This document shows, in pieces, positions 44,378 through 52,860 of a stretch of 64,000 nucleotides of DNA. The notes under the pieces are model-generated. The model searched no databases and was not told the origin of the DNA. It saw only the letters and a list, made by a program, of their open reading frames with translations. Numbering within the stretch: position 1 is the first letter of the stretch; every line of letters begins with the position of its first letter. The translations under genes and the position numbers were made by a program. Source of the stretch: Rhizobium phaseoli (GTDB lineage Bacteria > Pseudomonadota > Alphaproteobacteria > Rhizobiales > Rhizobiaceae); contig NZ_ML133566.1 of NCBI RefSeq assembly GCF_003985125.1, positions 186,001-250,000 on the forward strand. The letters are read 5' to 3'.

Positions 44378-44412
44378 AAAAAACAAGACCGGCCCCTGTG
44401 GCAGGACCGGTC
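44378..44412 (-). terminator. Probable terminator after the 64-residue gene
   Basis: On the minus strand, GACCGG and CCGGTC form a 6-bp stem around a 14-base loop, followed by TTGTTTTTTG. It separates the small gene at 44453-44647 from the P1 peptidase gene. Confidence 0.65.
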
Positions 44413-44452
44413 ACAAGAGAAAAGCCGCCAAAATCGGCAGCTGCCCCATGCC

Positions 44453-44647
44453 TCAGGCATGAAGCGGCTTCGGATGGCGGCGGGTCATCAGGTCATGGAT
44501 GGCCAGCCGTACCTCGTCGGGCGAGCCGAATCGCTGCTCGTCGAGGTCGTGGACATGGTATTTGACGGCGATGAACTTCAGCCGGTCTTCGTCTGGAATG
44601 ACGATCCCGACGGGAACGCCGGCATATTCGATAACTTGCTTCTTCAT
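44453..44647 (-). CDS. Small conserved-looking protein, function unknown
   Basis: A 64-residue protein, not recognised. ATG at 44647 is favoured because AGGAG lies seven bases upstream; the open frame before it is rich in Arg/Cys and does not look coding. The protein starts MKKQVIEYAGVPVGIVIPDE and has a central YHVHDLDEQRF segment with two His, then a helix-like SPDEVRLAIHDLMTRRH. No signal or membrane segment is present. A terminator follows, so it is probably transcribed alone from the long gap upstream. Confidence 0.7.
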   Translation of the reverse strand: MKKQVIEYAGVPVGIVIPDEDRLKFIAVKYHVHDLDEQRFGSPDEVRLAIHDLMTRRHPKPLHA

Positions 44648-45168
44648 TGATAGAACTCCTGCCGCGCGACATGCGCAGCCATGGCGAATTGACTTGTCTG
44701 GTACCGTTGAAAGGAGGACGAACGTCACATTCGACAGTTCGGGCGGGAGAGGGCGCCCGGACGGTCATTGCCAAGCACAGGTCGCCCAAGCAGATAGGCG
44801 AGAATATCGATGTCTATCATGTCTCGTTCCTTGGGTTGGCGTTGCGCTTGAGTGGTCCCGGAAGAGCCCGGGGCCGGCGATGGCTGTCATCAATATCTAC
44901 TAACTTAGTAGAGATTAACCGATAGCCTGTCGGAAACATATTCCGAAACGTGTCAAAAAATCGACGATCCGAAAAAATTAATTCCGTTCCTGGCGAACCT
45001 ACCGAAAGAAACATATCAGCTCTTCGTAAAATTCGCATGACAGAATCGAAACTCTTTCGACCGCCACAGCAGAGATAGGAAGCCTTGCTGTATCAAGCAA
45101 TGGGCCGCGTCGGCAAAAATCGGAATGCCTCGAAATGACCGATTTGGTTAAGGCGGCAAGCGCCTTGG
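44648..45168. promoter_or_regulatory. Long intergenic region with a 17-bp perfect palindrome
   Basis: No gene is convincing in these 521 bases. A perfect 17-bp palindrome TCTACTAACTTAGTAGA lies at 44896-44912 in an AT-rich stretch (about 44885-45030) and looks like an operator for a dimeric regulator. A short stem AAGGCG/CGCCTT (45150-45166) directly follows the minus-strand stop of the fusion gene at 45169, with no T-run behind it. The promoter of the 64-residue gene should lie near 44660-44910. Confidence 0.5.
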
Positions 45169-48096
45169 TTACCAGCCTTCGTCGAGCACCTTTTCCAGCA
45201 TGTCGGCGAAGAAATCCGCGCTTTCGATACTGAGGCAGAGCGGCGGTTTGATCTTCAGCACATTTTGGTGATCGCCGGTCGGCTGCATGATGACGCCAAG
45301 TGTCAGAAGCCGGTCGCAGATCGCCGCCGTCTCTTCCGTCGCCGGCTCCAGTGTCGTTCTGTCGCGGACGAATTCCAGGCCGAGATAGAGGCCCATGCCG
45401 TGCACGGCGCCTACGATCGGGTGGCGGTCGATCAGCGCCGCAAGCCGCTCCTTCAAATGATCGCCGACCGTGCGGGCATTTTCCTGCAGCTTTTCCTCGG
45501 CCATGATGTCGAGCACCGCCATGCCGGCGATGCAGCTGACCGGGCTGCCGCCGGTGGAGGAAAAGAACGGTCCTTGCTTCTCCAGTGACTGCGCGATCGC
45601 GCGGGTGGTGATGACGGCGCCGAGCGGATGGCCGTTGCCCATGCCCTTGGCGATGGTGATGATATCGGGCACGACCCCTTGTTGTTCGAAACCCCAGACA
45701 TAATGACCGAGTCTGGAATAGCCGACCTGCACCTCGTCGGCGATGCAGAGGCCGCCGCGAGCGCGCACCTGGGCGTAGATCTCCCTCAAATAACCGTCCG
45801 GCAACGGAATGCCGCCGGCATTGCCGTAGACCGATTCGCAGATGAAGCCGGCCAGGCCCTGACCGCCGGCGTCGATCGTCTCCAGCATCGGCGTGACGGC
45901 GGCGAGGTAGCTCGCTGCCGTGTCGGGCCCGCGAAACGCGCCGCGATAGGTATTCGGCGAAACGACCGCATGCACCCAATCCGGCCGGGTGGTCAGCGCC
46001 TGCGGATTGTCGGCGATCGAGGTGGAGACGGCGTCACTCGCCGCCGACCAGCCGTGATAGGCTTCGAGCAGGCAGAGCATGTCGCGCGCGCCGCTATGGA
46101 CTTGCGCCAGCCGGATCGCCAGATCGTTCGCCTCGGAGCCGCTGTTGACTAGAAAGACCGTATCGAGCCCCTCCGGCGCAAGCGCGGCGAGCCGGTCGGA
46201 AAATTCGGCGATCGCGCCATAGTGGAAGCGCGAATTGGTATTGAGCCGCAGCCATTGCGCGCCGATTGCCGCCGCGAACCTGGGGTGGCCATGGCCGAGA
46301 ATGGTGACGTTGTTGACCATGTCGAGATAGGCGCGGCCCTCGACATCGAACAGATGTTCTTTCCAGCCGCGCTCGATCTGCGGCGGCGCGGCATAATAGT
46401 GTTTCTGCGCGCTTGCCAGATGCGCCTGCCGCTTGATGAGCAGACCGGCAGTTTCCGGTTGCGGCGCATCCGCTTGCCGGTCGAGAAGGGGCGAGGGTGA
46501 GGGGCACAGCACCGACCAGGCCGCCGCCTCCCGTGGCGTGGCAAAGAGCGGCGGTTCGAGACCCGCGACGTTGCAGAGCTGAAGGCGCAGCCCGCCGAGC
46601 GACGACGCCTCTCCGGAAACCGAACCCAGCGGATCGCCGGCTGCAAGCACGGCGCCGTCCTCGATTGAAGGGTCGAGCCCGTCGAGGTGCAGGGTCATCG
46701 TCTCGCAGGTCAGGGTCAGATGCTGGTCCTTCCAGCCGATGCGGCCGGCAAAGGGGGCCGCGACCGCGCTTCCCGCAGCAAGGCATATGTCGACATGCAG
46801 GGCGCAGGTCGCCTGTTCCTTGCTGCTGCCAAGGGCCGCGCGCGAGAGCCGATATTCGCCGTAACGCGTTGCCGCCGCGCCGCTTTCGGTCGCAGCCCGG
46901 GCCAGCAGCCGCCAATCCATATCGGTATTCAGCCAGTTGCCGGCGGAAAAATGCGGGCTTCGCACGCCAAGATCGATATAGGCGATCGCCGTGGTATCGA
47001 TGTCGGGCAGCAGGGGCAGCCATTCCGATGTCTGCGGCGCGGCGACGTCGGCGCCTGCTGCCTTGAGGATGGCGGCTTCCATCAGTTCGAACGGAACCGA
47101 CATCGCCGTATCGAAGATCGCCCGCTCGCCGTCGAGATTGCCGCGGACATAGTCGTTATCCGGGTCGACTGAAATCTGCTGCTCGCTGCTGGCGACGAGG
47201 ATGACCGCGCGGGCGACGATCAGCGGCCACAGCGCCTTCAGTTCGTCGTCGCTCAGCGGATAGATCGCCTGATAGGCAGTGACGGCGGGCAGGATATGAA
47301 AGGGATCGCCATTCGCCTGATGCAGCAGCGAGGCGCAGGTGACCGCGAGGTCGCCGACCAGCCAGCCGCGGATGATGTCGCCGAAATCGATCACCCCATC
47401 GGGGATCGTATGGCCGCGTGCATCACGGTGGCCGACGACATTGTCGCCGGTGACGTCGTGATGGACGGCCTGCAGCCGGAGCGACGGCGCCAGGGGCTGG
47501 ATTCGGCGAACGGCCAGCACCATGGTCTTGGCGATCCGGTCGCGGGCGGCGCTGTCGGTGATGGCGGAAAGCAGCTGCACGGCGACCGGCCCGGCGCGCC
47601 TCAGGTCCCATTGCAGGCTGCGGTCGAGACCCGGATGGTCGAAATCGGCAAGGGCCTGCGCCAGCCCGGCGCAGAGAGCGCCAAGCGCCGCGACGGAAGC
47701 CGGCGCGACATAGGTCAGTTCCGTCAGCCCCGAACCTTCCAGATATTCCAGCAGCCGGACCTGATAGCCCTGCCCACGCACAGTGAGGACAAGGATCTCT
47801 CGCCCGTCATTCGTGGCGACGACGTTCGGAACACGCGGCGCGTCCGACTTGCCTTTGAGGTGACGGATTGCCGCATTCTGCGCTTCGAGCTCGCGGGTCT
47901 CGTAGGCGGCATGGCAGATTTTCAGGACGTAGCGTCCGCGATCGCTGTCGACCCGGTAGTTCCGATCCTGCTGGCTGCCCAGTTCGATGACGGTGCCGGA
48001 CAGACCGTAATGATCAAGAAGGATCTCTTCCGCGTCCGCGACGGTGACATCGGGACGCGGCAGCGCCATGCGATCAACAAGCGCCTCGTCGGTCAT
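45169..48096 (-). CDS. Three-part fusion: APH/hydroxylysine-kinase-like, degenerate M23-like and class-III aminotransferase/phospho-lyase domains
   Basis: A 975-residue cytoplasmic protein. Residues about 1-340 form an aminoglycoside-phosphotransferase-like kinase, with AVHHDVTGDNVVGH as the catalytic loop and VIDFGDIIRG as the metal-binding loop. Residues about 430-530 resemble a lysostaphin-type M23 fold (LHVDICLAAGSAVAAPFAGRI, then LAAGDPLGSVSG), but the zinc ligands are not in place: the HxH motif reads RLQL. Residues about 545-975 are a fold-type I PLP enzyme with FLVNSGSEANDLAIR, ADEVQVGYSR and the Lys in ITIAKGMGNGHPLGAV. Human AGPHD1 (hydroxylysine kinase) and AGXT2L1/2 (phospho-lyases) are separate relatives, so phosphorylation then elimination on one amino-alcohol substrate is a fair inference. 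purU lies upstream on the same strand. Confidence 0.88.
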   Translation of the reverse strand: MTDEALVDRMALPRPDVTVADAEEILLDHYGLSGTVIELGSQQDRNYRVDSDRGRYVLKICHAAYETRELEAQNAAIRHLKGKSDAPRVPNVVATNDGREILVLTVRGQGYQVRLLEYLEGSGLTELTYVAPASVAALGALCAGLAQALADFDHPGLDRSLQWDLRRAGPVAVQLLSAITDSAARDRIAKTMVLAVRRIQPLAPSLRLQAVHHDVTGDNVVGHRDARGHTIPDGVIDFGDIIRGWLVGDLAVTCASLLHQANGDPFHILPAVTAYQAIYPLSDDELKALWPLIVARAVILVASSEQQISVDPDNDYVRGNLDGERAIFDTAMSVPFELMEAAILKAAGADVAAPQTSEWLPLLPDIDTTAIAYIDLGVRSPHFSAGNWLNTDMDWRLLARAATESGAAATRYGEYRLSRAALGSSKEQATCALHVDICLAAGSAVAAPFAGRIGWKDQHLTLTCETMTLHLDGLDPSIEDGAVLAAGDPLGSVSGEASSLGGLRLQLCNVAGLEPPLFATPREAAAWSVLCPSPSPLLDRQADAPQPETAGLLIKRQAHLASAQKHYYAAPPQIERGWKEHLFDVEGRAYLDMVNNVTILGHGHPRFAAAIGAQWLRLNTNSRFHYGAIAEFSDRLAALAPEGLDTVFLVNSGSEANDLAIRLAQVHSGARDMLCLLEAYHGWSAASDAVSTSIADNPQALTTRPDWVHAVVSPNTYRGAFRGPDTAASYLAAVTPMLETIDAGGQGLAGFICESVYGNAGGIPLPDGYLREIYAQVRARGGLCIADEVQVGYSRLGHYVWGFEQQGVVPDIITIAKGMGNGHPLGAVITTRAIAQSLEKQGPFFSSTGGSPVSCIAGMAVLDIMAEEKLQENARTVGDHLKERLAALIDRHPIVGAVHGMGLYLGLEFVRDRTTLEPATEETAAICDRLLTLGVIMQPTGDHQNVLKIKPPLCLSIESADFFADMLEKVLDEGW

Positions 48097-48125
48097 GACA
48101 CCCCCTCCCGCAGCATGATTCGATT

Positions 48126-48173
48126 ACCCGTTGCGCGAGATAATCAAATACTTGCCGCCGGCAGGCAACGGGT
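48126..48173. promoter_or_regulatory. Inverted repeat ahead of the fusion gene
   Basis: ACCCGTTGC (48126) and GCAACGGGT (48165) are perfect 9-base arms 30 bases apart, with a smaller TTGCC/GGCAA pair inside. It lies 30-77 bases before the fusion gene start. It could be a terminator-like structure for purU, an RNA leader fold or an operator pair. Confidence 0.45.
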
Positions 48174-48216
48174 GATTGTCGTTTGCCAGCAAAAGAGATG
48201 CCGGCCTTGACCGGCC

Positions 48217-49101
48217 TCAGCCCATGCGTTCGGAGGCGTAGCTTCCGGGGCTTGCCGGGAAGACGACGGTGCGGTTGCCGTTGATGAAGGTGCGGTGATG
48301 GATATGGGCGTGGATGGCCCGCGCCAGCACCTGGCTTTCGACGTCGCGGCCGATCGAGACATAGTCCTCGGCGCTCTGGGCGTGGGTGATGCGGGCCGTG
48401 TCCTGCTCGATGATCGGGCCTTCGTCGAGATCGGCGGTGACGTAATGGGCCGTCGCCCCGATCAGCTTGACGCCGCGCTCATAGGCCTGCTTGTAGGGGT
48501 TGGCGCCCTTGAAGGACGGCAGGAAGGAATGGTGGATGTTGATGATCTTGCCGGACATCTGCTTGCAGAGCTGGTCGGAGAGAACCTGCATGTAGCGGGC
48601 AAGCACGATCAGCTCGGTGCCGGTCTGGTTGACGAGCTCGACCAGCTGGGCTTCGGCCTGCGGCTTGTTCTCCTTGGTCACCTTGATGTGGTGGAAGGGG
48701 ATGTCGTGGTTGACGACGACCTTCTGGTAATCGAAGTGGTTGGAGACGACGCCGACGATGTCGATCGGCAGCGCCCCGATCTTCCAGCGGTAGAGCAGGT
48801 CGTTGAGACAATGGCCGAAGCGCGACACCATCAGCAGCACCTTCATGCGGCTTTCGCTGTCATGGAAATCATAGTCCATCTCGAAGGGCGCGGCGACGGC
48901 GGCAAAATCGGCGCTGATCGCCGAGCCGGCCAGACCCTCTTCCGAAATGAAGCTGACGCGCATGAAGAACTTGCCGGTATCGAGATCGTCGAACTGCGAG
49001 CTGTCGATGATGTTGCAGCCCTTCTCGGCCAGATAGCTTGAAATCGCCGCAACGATGCCGCGCGTCGATTTGCAGGATACCGTCAATACATAGCTTCTCA
49101 T
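48217..49101 (-). CDS. purU: Formyltetrahydrofolate deformylase
   Basis: A 294-residue enzyme that hydrolyses 10-formyl-tetrahydrofolate to formate and tetrahydrofolate, balancing one-carbon pools and feeding purine synthesis. It has an N-terminal ACT domain (YVLTVSCKSTRGIVAAISSYLAEKG, about residues 4-28, with Cys-Lys-Ser-Thr-Arg-Gly) and a formyltransferase-like domain. The latter has the catalytic region INIHHSFLPSFKGANPY (about 190) and IGATAHYVTADLDEGPII (about 215-232), including the His and Asp expected of PurU. Length and motifs are standard. Confidence 0.94.
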   Translation of the reverse strand: MRSYVLTVSCKSTRGIVAAISSYLAEKGCNIIDSSQFDDLDTGKFFMRVSFISEEGLAGSAISADFAAVAAPFEMDYDFHDSESRMKVLLMVSRFGHCLNDLLYRWKIGALPIDIVGVVSNHFDYQKVVVNHDIPFHHIKVTKENKPQAEAQLVELVNQTGTELIVLARYMQVLSDQLCKQMSGKIINIHHSFLPSFKGANPYKQAYERGVKLIGATAHYVTADLDEGPIIEQDTARITHAQSAEDYVSIGRDVESQVLARAIHAHIHHRTFINGNRTVVFPASPGSYASERMG

Positions 49102-49318
49102 GTCTCTCGCTCTTCCCTCTTCAAGACCGCAGCCGTGCTTAGATCAAAGCCCGGGCCGCGAATAGGCCGGCGCACTTTCATTCATGCGACAAATTGCAAG
49201 AGCAACCATCACCTTTGTGCAAGTTCTCTCGCTTCCAGGTCCTAGCTTAAGAGAAGTTGCGCAAAAAACTGTGCCGCCAGCGCCGTGGGGATGCGTATTC
49301 TCGCCTTCGGCACGAAAG

Positions 49319-50335
49319 TCAGGCCGGCGGACGGCTTGCTACGGCCACTTTCCGGCGCGGGGTGGTGATTTCGTGGACGATGGCGCCGCCGGCCGACGAA
49401 AGCACCAGCGACAGGATGATGAAGAGCACCGGCTGCTGCAGGATGCCGATCGGCAGGCGGTCGGCGACAACCCTCAAAAAAGCCAGCGTGAAGGCGTGGG
49501 TGATATAGATGGCATAGGAGCAATCGCCGAGATAGTTCAGCCATCCGAGAACCGGCAGCCGGGAAAAGTCGATGGAGACCGCGCCGAAGACGATGAAGAC
49601 GGCCGGGATACCCCAGCAGTAGAACCGGCTCTCCGGCTGCATCAGCGCCTCGTTGACGAAGAGGAACGCAAAGCCGGTGGCGAGTACGGCCCATGCCCAG
49701 CGGTTCGGCAGGAGCGCCTTCTGCCCATAGAGCCAGCCGAGCACGACGCCGGCGAGAAACTCGAGCATGATCGGTTCGCCGTAGAACCGGGTGGCCGTGG
49801 TTTCCGGCAGCAGCCGGCAGGCAATCAGGATCACGGCAAAGACCGCGAACATGGCCGGAATGCGACGGGTCTCCTGCAACGGCAGCAGCAGCGCAAACAC
49901 GAGATAGAAGAACATCTCGTAGTTCAGCGTCCAGCCGGGCACGACGACGGGGGTGATCGTGCCGGGATCGGCGGCATTGGCCCATGGCAGAAAGAACAGC
50001 GAGGCGATGAGATGCGGAAGGTCGAACACCGTCGATTTCAGCAATGAGGGAGCCGCCAGCGCCACGACGGCTGAAAACAGCGTTGCCAGCCAGTAGAGCG
50101 GGACAATCCTTCTGATGCGGCGGCGGGCGAAATCGATGGGCCTCATCGTCCGCCCGCTCGTGGTCAGCCACATCACGAAACCGCTCAAGACGAAGAAGAT
50201 GTCGACCCCGGTTTCGCCGTAGAGAAAGGCGGTCGCGTCGATGGCAGGATTGACTTTGGCAAGCTGCAATATCGCATGGAAATAGACGACCATCAGCGCT
50301 GCAATGGCGCGCAGATACTGAAGCTGGACAAGCAT
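49319..50335 (-). CDS. Acyltransferase 3 family membrane protein
   Basis: A 338-residue integral membrane O-acyltransferase (acyltransferase 3 / OafA-NodX-ExoZ group) that typically acetylates sugars of surface polysaccharides. The N-terminal block MLVQLQYLRAIAALMVVYFH contains the conserved Arg and His. FFVLSGFVMW (about residue 49) and RRIRRIVPLYWL (about 70) are further family marks. About ten helices are predicted. ATG at 50335 is taken because the upstream open frame is Arg/Pro-rich and not membrane-like. It follows a polymerase-like gene on the same strand, suggesting it modifies that polymer. Confidence 0.9.
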   Translation of the reverse strand: MLVQLQYLRAIAALMVVYFHAILQLAKVNPAIDATAFLYGETGVDIFFVLSGFVMWLTTSGRTMRPIDFARRRIRRIVPLYWLATLFSAVVALAAPSLLKSTVFDLPHLIASLFFLPWANAADPGTITPVVVPGWTLNYEMFFYLVFALLLPLQETRRIPAMFAVFAVILIACRLLPETTATRFYGEPIMLEFLAGVVLGWLYGQKALLPNRWAWAVLATGFAFLFVNEALMQPESRFYCWGIPAVFIVFGAVSIDFSRLPVLGWLNYLGDCSYAIYITHAFTLAFLRVVADRLPIGILQQPVLFIILSLVLSSAGGAIVHEITTPRRKVAVASRPPA

Positions 50336-50391
50336 CGAGCGTCTTGCTCCCCGGGCTCGCGCCGGCGCCGGTCCCTCCCGTGCCGCTGCGG

Positions 50392-51672
50392 TCAACTCTC
50401 TACATCTGCCGCACGACCCTGCCGGATGCGCGGGCTGTCGTGGAAGCGCATATATCCGACGACGAACCACAGGAGGCCGGCAATCTTCATCGAGAAAACA
50501 GCGGTCCCCCCGATCATCATATTCAGAAAAATGAAAAGAGAAAGTGAATGGGCGCAACGCCGCTGCGCTGCCGTGCGGCCGGCGGGGAAGAGACAGACGA
50601 ACAGCCAGAAGGCGATAACGCCAAAGACCGTCGCCGCGTAGATCAGGTAGACATAGCCGCTATCGGCGAACTCGGCGACCCTGTCGACCGAAAGCCCGAG
50701 AACGGCAAGAGGATCGAGCTCCATGATCTTCTTCATCGTCAGATTGATGCGGCCGGTGAAATTGTCGCCCGTCGCATTGGGTTTCATGGTGTAGACGAGG
50801 AAACCTGCGGCGACGATCAGCGGCATCAGCGCCAGATTGAAATTCCTCGGGATCTTCGGAAAGACGAAATAGCCGACGATGCAGGCAAAACAGAAGATCA
50901 GCATGGTGCGCGTATCGTTCGTCACCAGGATCAGCACCGCCGTAGCGATGAACAGCAGCCGATCCCAGCGGCTTATTCTTTCCCACATGGAGATCAGATA
51001 GATCGCGATCACGCCGCAGAAATTGGCGAGCGACACCTGCTCGAGGAAGATCGAGGACGAGCGGTGGTCGATGATGCCGAAGGAGAAGCGCTCGGGAAAA
51101 CCGAGCGCGTTCTGGAACAGGCCCGTCTTATTGTAGCTCAGCGGCAGCAGCCCGCGCGTATTCGCGAAATAATCGGACGGATGCACGATGCTGACATAGA
51201 ACGGCACGCTGACGATCTCGAAGATCAGGAAGATCAGCACCGCAAGGCTGGCCCAGCGAAAGGCGAGCTTCATGGTTTTCTCGTTGCTCCAGCCCCCGAG
51301 GCCGGAAAAGCAGAAGATGATCAGCACGTTGCGGAAATGATCGACGAACGGCATGCGGTTGAGCACGCTGACATAGATGGTCACGACAAGCGTAAACAGC
51401 AGGAACAGAAAGGCCGGCAGGTCGGTTTCGTAAATCCCCTTGTGGAGGATGTAGATGATGGCGCTTGCCATGATGAGGCCCTCGCTGGCGGCGACATGCG
51501 TCAACGAAAGGGGCATGAAGTTGTGATTGATGAAGGCCAGGATGCCGTTATAGAGCACTGACAGCAGGCCGAGCCAGAGCACCGGATGATCGACGTGCGA
51601 TGCCCTTGCGGCCGCATCGAGCCGGTTGCCCGCCACAGCGAAAGTCGGTGCTTTCTGATCGACGGCTGCCAC
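50392..51672 (-). CDS. O-antigen ligase/polymerase-like membrane protein (polysaccharide polymerisation)
   Basis: A 426-residue protein with about ten to twelve hydrophobic helices and a large loop at about residues 155-215, the layout of Wzy-type polymerases, ExoQ and WaaL ligases. The segment SIFLEQVSLANFCGVIAIYL resembles the region where ExoQ-like proteins have a conserved Glu. TNDTRTMLIFCFACIVGYF fits the usual (S/T)xTR before a late helix. The GTG start at 51672 follows GGGGA and lies 2 bases from the upstream glucanase stop. Neighbours (glucanase, acyltransferase, Wzz-like) support a role in an exopolysaccharide; which one is unknown. Confidence 0.8.
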   Translation of the reverse strand: MAAVDQKAPTFAVAGNRLDAAARASHVDHPVLWLGLLSVLYNGILAFINHNFMPLSLTHVAASEGLIMASAIIYILHKGIYETDLPAFLFLLFTLVVTIYVSVLNRMPFVDHFRNVLIIFCFSGLGGWSNEKTMKLAFRWASLAVLIFLIFEIVSVPFYVSIVHPSDYFANTRGLLPLSYNKTGLFQNALGFPERFSFGIIDHRSSSIFLEQVSLANFCGVIAIYLISMWERISRWDRLLFIATAVLILVTNDTRTMLIFCFACIVGYFVFPKIPRNFNLALMPLIVAAGFLVYTMKPNATGDNFTGRINLTMKKIMELDPLAVLGLSVDRVAEFADSGYVYLIYAATVFGVIAFWLFVCLFPAGRTAAQRRCAHSLSLFIFLNMMIGGTAVFSMKIAGLLWFVVGYMRFHDSPRIRQGRAADVES

Positions 51673-51674
51673 GG

Positions 51675-52724
51675 TCAGTTCCCCGCGGGCTTGACGGCGG
51701 TGCAGGCGCCGCGATCGGCCTGGGTCGACTCGGCGAGAAGCCGCATCTGCGGCCGCTCAGGGCCCTGATGCGGCTGAACGTTGAAAGGCTCGTCCGCCGG
51801 CCACCATTCGCCCGCCGCCCAATAGGACCAGCCAAGCCAGACGTCGCTATTTCCTGACATGGTGGCGTAGATCTCTTTCAGACCGCCCATGCAGTCCTTG
51901 TCGGCGGAGGCGCCGAATTCGCCGAGAAAGCCGCGCTTGTGGTTCTGCTTCAGCCAGGCGGTGACGCCAGCGATCGCCTCGACAGCGGCGGTCGCACCTT
52001 CGCAGGTCGGATGGGTTCCCGACGAGTCGACGTCGAGATATTGGTGGACCTCGTAAGCGTAGAAGTCGAGCGGGTCGCGCACGCCGAGCATTACCGTGCC
52101 GTTGGCGCCGCCGATTACGTCTTTTTCCCAGCTGTGAGCGCCGCTCCAGGCGGTGCCCGGCACGAGGATGAGATTGCGTGCGCCGATAGCCCGGATGCTG
52201 CGGATCGCAGCGTTGGCGGCATCGAGCCAGTCGGTCGCCTTGATGTCATGCGGTTCGTTCATCAGGCCGAAGAGCACGCCGTTCTCATTGGCGAATTCGA
52301 CCGCAAGCCTCGCCCAGAAGTCGGCGAAGGCGGCGTCCGTCGCCGGCGCGGTGCCGATCTGCACCTTGTCGTAATAGCCGAAATTATGCGGATCGAGCAG
52401 GACGGCCATGCCGTGCTTGCGGATCAGAGCAACTGTTTCCTTGATCCGCGTGATTTCGTCCGCGTCGAGCCGGCCGCCGAGCGCCGGCTGCAGCCGCTCC
52501 CAGCGGAAGGGCAGCCGGATGATGGTCATGCCCTTTCTGGCGAAATAGCCGATCGTCGCCTCGCTTGGATAGAGATAGTTCGTGCCGTAGGTCGCGTCGC
52601 GCTCGCCATATTCGCCGCCGGACAGATTGACGCCACGATAGCAGGGCTTGTCGGCGCCGAGCGCCGGCGACGCGATGAGGGCGGCCGCAAGCAGCGGCGC
52701 CGCCATATGTCGTATCGTCCTCAT
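51675..52724 (-). CDS. Secreted glycoside hydrolase family 5 endoglucanase
   Basis: A 349-residue exported GH5 (cellulase) enzyme. The signal peptide ends after SPALGA (about residue 24). The sequence GVNLSGGEYG (about 31) and TIIRLPFRWERLQP are GH5 features. The acid/base Glu is in LMNEPHD (about residue 162), the nucleophile Glu in GFLGEFGAS (about 276), and Trp-rich WLGWSYWAAGEWW ends the barrel. It may trim the polymer made by the neighbouring polymerase or act on cellulose during attachment; only the GH5 fold is firm. ATG at 52724 follows GAGGG. It is divergent from the Wzz-like gene. Confidence 0.92.
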   Translation of the reverse strand: MRTIRHMAAPLLAAALIASPALGADKPCYRGVNLSGGEYGERDATYGTNYLYPSEATIGYFARKGMTIIRLPFRWERLQPALGGRLDADEITRIKETVALIRKHGMAVLLDPHNFGYYDKVQIGTAPATDAAFADFWARLAVEFANENGVLFGLMNEPHDIKATDWLDAANAAIRSIRAIGARNLILVPGTAWSGAHSWEKDVIGGANGTVMLGVRDPLDFYAYEVHQYLDVDSSGTHPTCEGATAAVEAIAGVTAWLKQNHKRGFLGEFGASADKDCMGGLKEIYATMSGNSDVWLGWSYWAAGEWWPADEPFNVQPHQGPERPQMRLLAESTQADRGACTAVKPAGN

Positions 52725-52860
52725 GGCTATCCCTCGCAGTCGCGGCAAACGGCAACATCTCTATGGCCGCCAGCATCTTAACTGTCCGTTAGCTAAGAAT
52801 TTCTAAAGTCTCGGCACCTCGGCTTCAGTCTTTCACGCTGGGCGGGACACGAGTGCGCGT

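Noticed and set aside
44493-45038. Several small open frames in the 44648-45168 gap
   Set aside because: They lack good ribosome-binding sites and family resemblance, and some cross the palindrome; none looks coding.
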